5,238 bases of DNA, from the NCBI GenBank assembly GCA_022564385.1, contig JADFLN010000098.1, positions 1 to 5,238 of the forward strand, given 5' to 3'. Source of the DNA: Nitrososphaerota archaeon (GTDB lineage: Archaea; Thermoproteota; Nitrososphaeria; Nitrososphaerales; Nitrosopumilaceae). This document shows positions 5,231-5,238 of the stretch, in pieces. A program made the position numbers and the translations under genes. Within the stretch, counting starts at the first letter, position 1, and every line of letters begins with the position of its first letter. Under the pieces are notes generated by a model that ran no database searches, was not told the DNA's origin, and was given only the letters and a program-made list of their open reading frames with translations.

Positions 5231-5237
5231 TATTTAA
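5231..5237 (-). promoter_or_regulatory. TATA box of aif5A
   Basis: The minus strand reads TTAAATA at 5231-5237, 23-29 nt before the aif5A ATG. This is the classic distance from an archaeal TATA box to a start site located at the initiation codon, so the mRNA is probably leaderless. The same promoter could also drive the guide RNA downstream. The upstream BRE would fall outside the window. Confidence 0.65.
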
Positions 5238-5238
5238 C

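Noticed and set aside
1..5238. Search for mobile elements, CRISPR repeats, tRNA or rRNA genes.
   Set aside because: No repeat-spacer pattern, transposase, terminal inverted repeats, cloverleaf or rRNA core was found on either strand. All recognised genes are conserved housekeeping genes.

Overview
The window looks like a chromosomal segment of an ammonia-oxidising archaeon of the Nitrosopumilales (Thaumarchaeota/Nitrososphaeria). The DNA is strongly AT-rich. The genes are archaeal: a hypusine-type aIF5A, archaeal SRP54, archaeal Pus10 and a Dph6-type ATP pyrophosphatase. Several starts lack a Shine-Dalgarno sequence and have a TATA-like box about 26 nt upstream, as expected for leaderless archaeal transcripts. 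This lineage call rests on recalled family resemblance, not on a search.

Right half (about 1504-5238), all on the minus strand and read from the right edge leftwards. It begins with a TATA box and aif5A. A box C/D guide RNA starts 4 nt after the aif5A stop. An 8-bp AT-rich inverted repeat follows, then a tight run of dph6, srp54 (8-nt overlap with dph6) and pus10 (27-nt gap). All of these act in or around translation: aIF5A carries hypusine, Dph6 completes diphthamide on aEF2, SRP54 targets nascent membrane proteins, and Pus10 makes pseudouridine in the tRNA T-loop. The guide RNA is predicted to direct 2'-O-methylation of C34 in a CAU-anticodon tRNA, most likely elongator tRNA-Met.

Middle (1011-1503). 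A lone plus-strand gene for a 71-residue aromatic-rich protein of unknown function converges on pus10. A roughly 200-bp region separates it from the leftward genes. That region holds divergent promoters, a perfect 10-bp palindrome and a small GC-rich island.

Left part (1-1010), minus strand. A 32-codon gene for a very basic peptide is followed after 41 nt by a 235-residue protein with a zincin HEXXH motif. The latter starts at TTG behind a strong GGAGG ribosome binding site. Beyond it is AT-rich intergenic DNA and, at the very edge, the possible start of another leftward gene.

The most interesting item is the C/D guide RNA at 4731-4793. It has C, D' and C' boxes, a slightly degenerate D box, correct guide spacing, a 6-bp terminal stem and a recognisable tRNA target.
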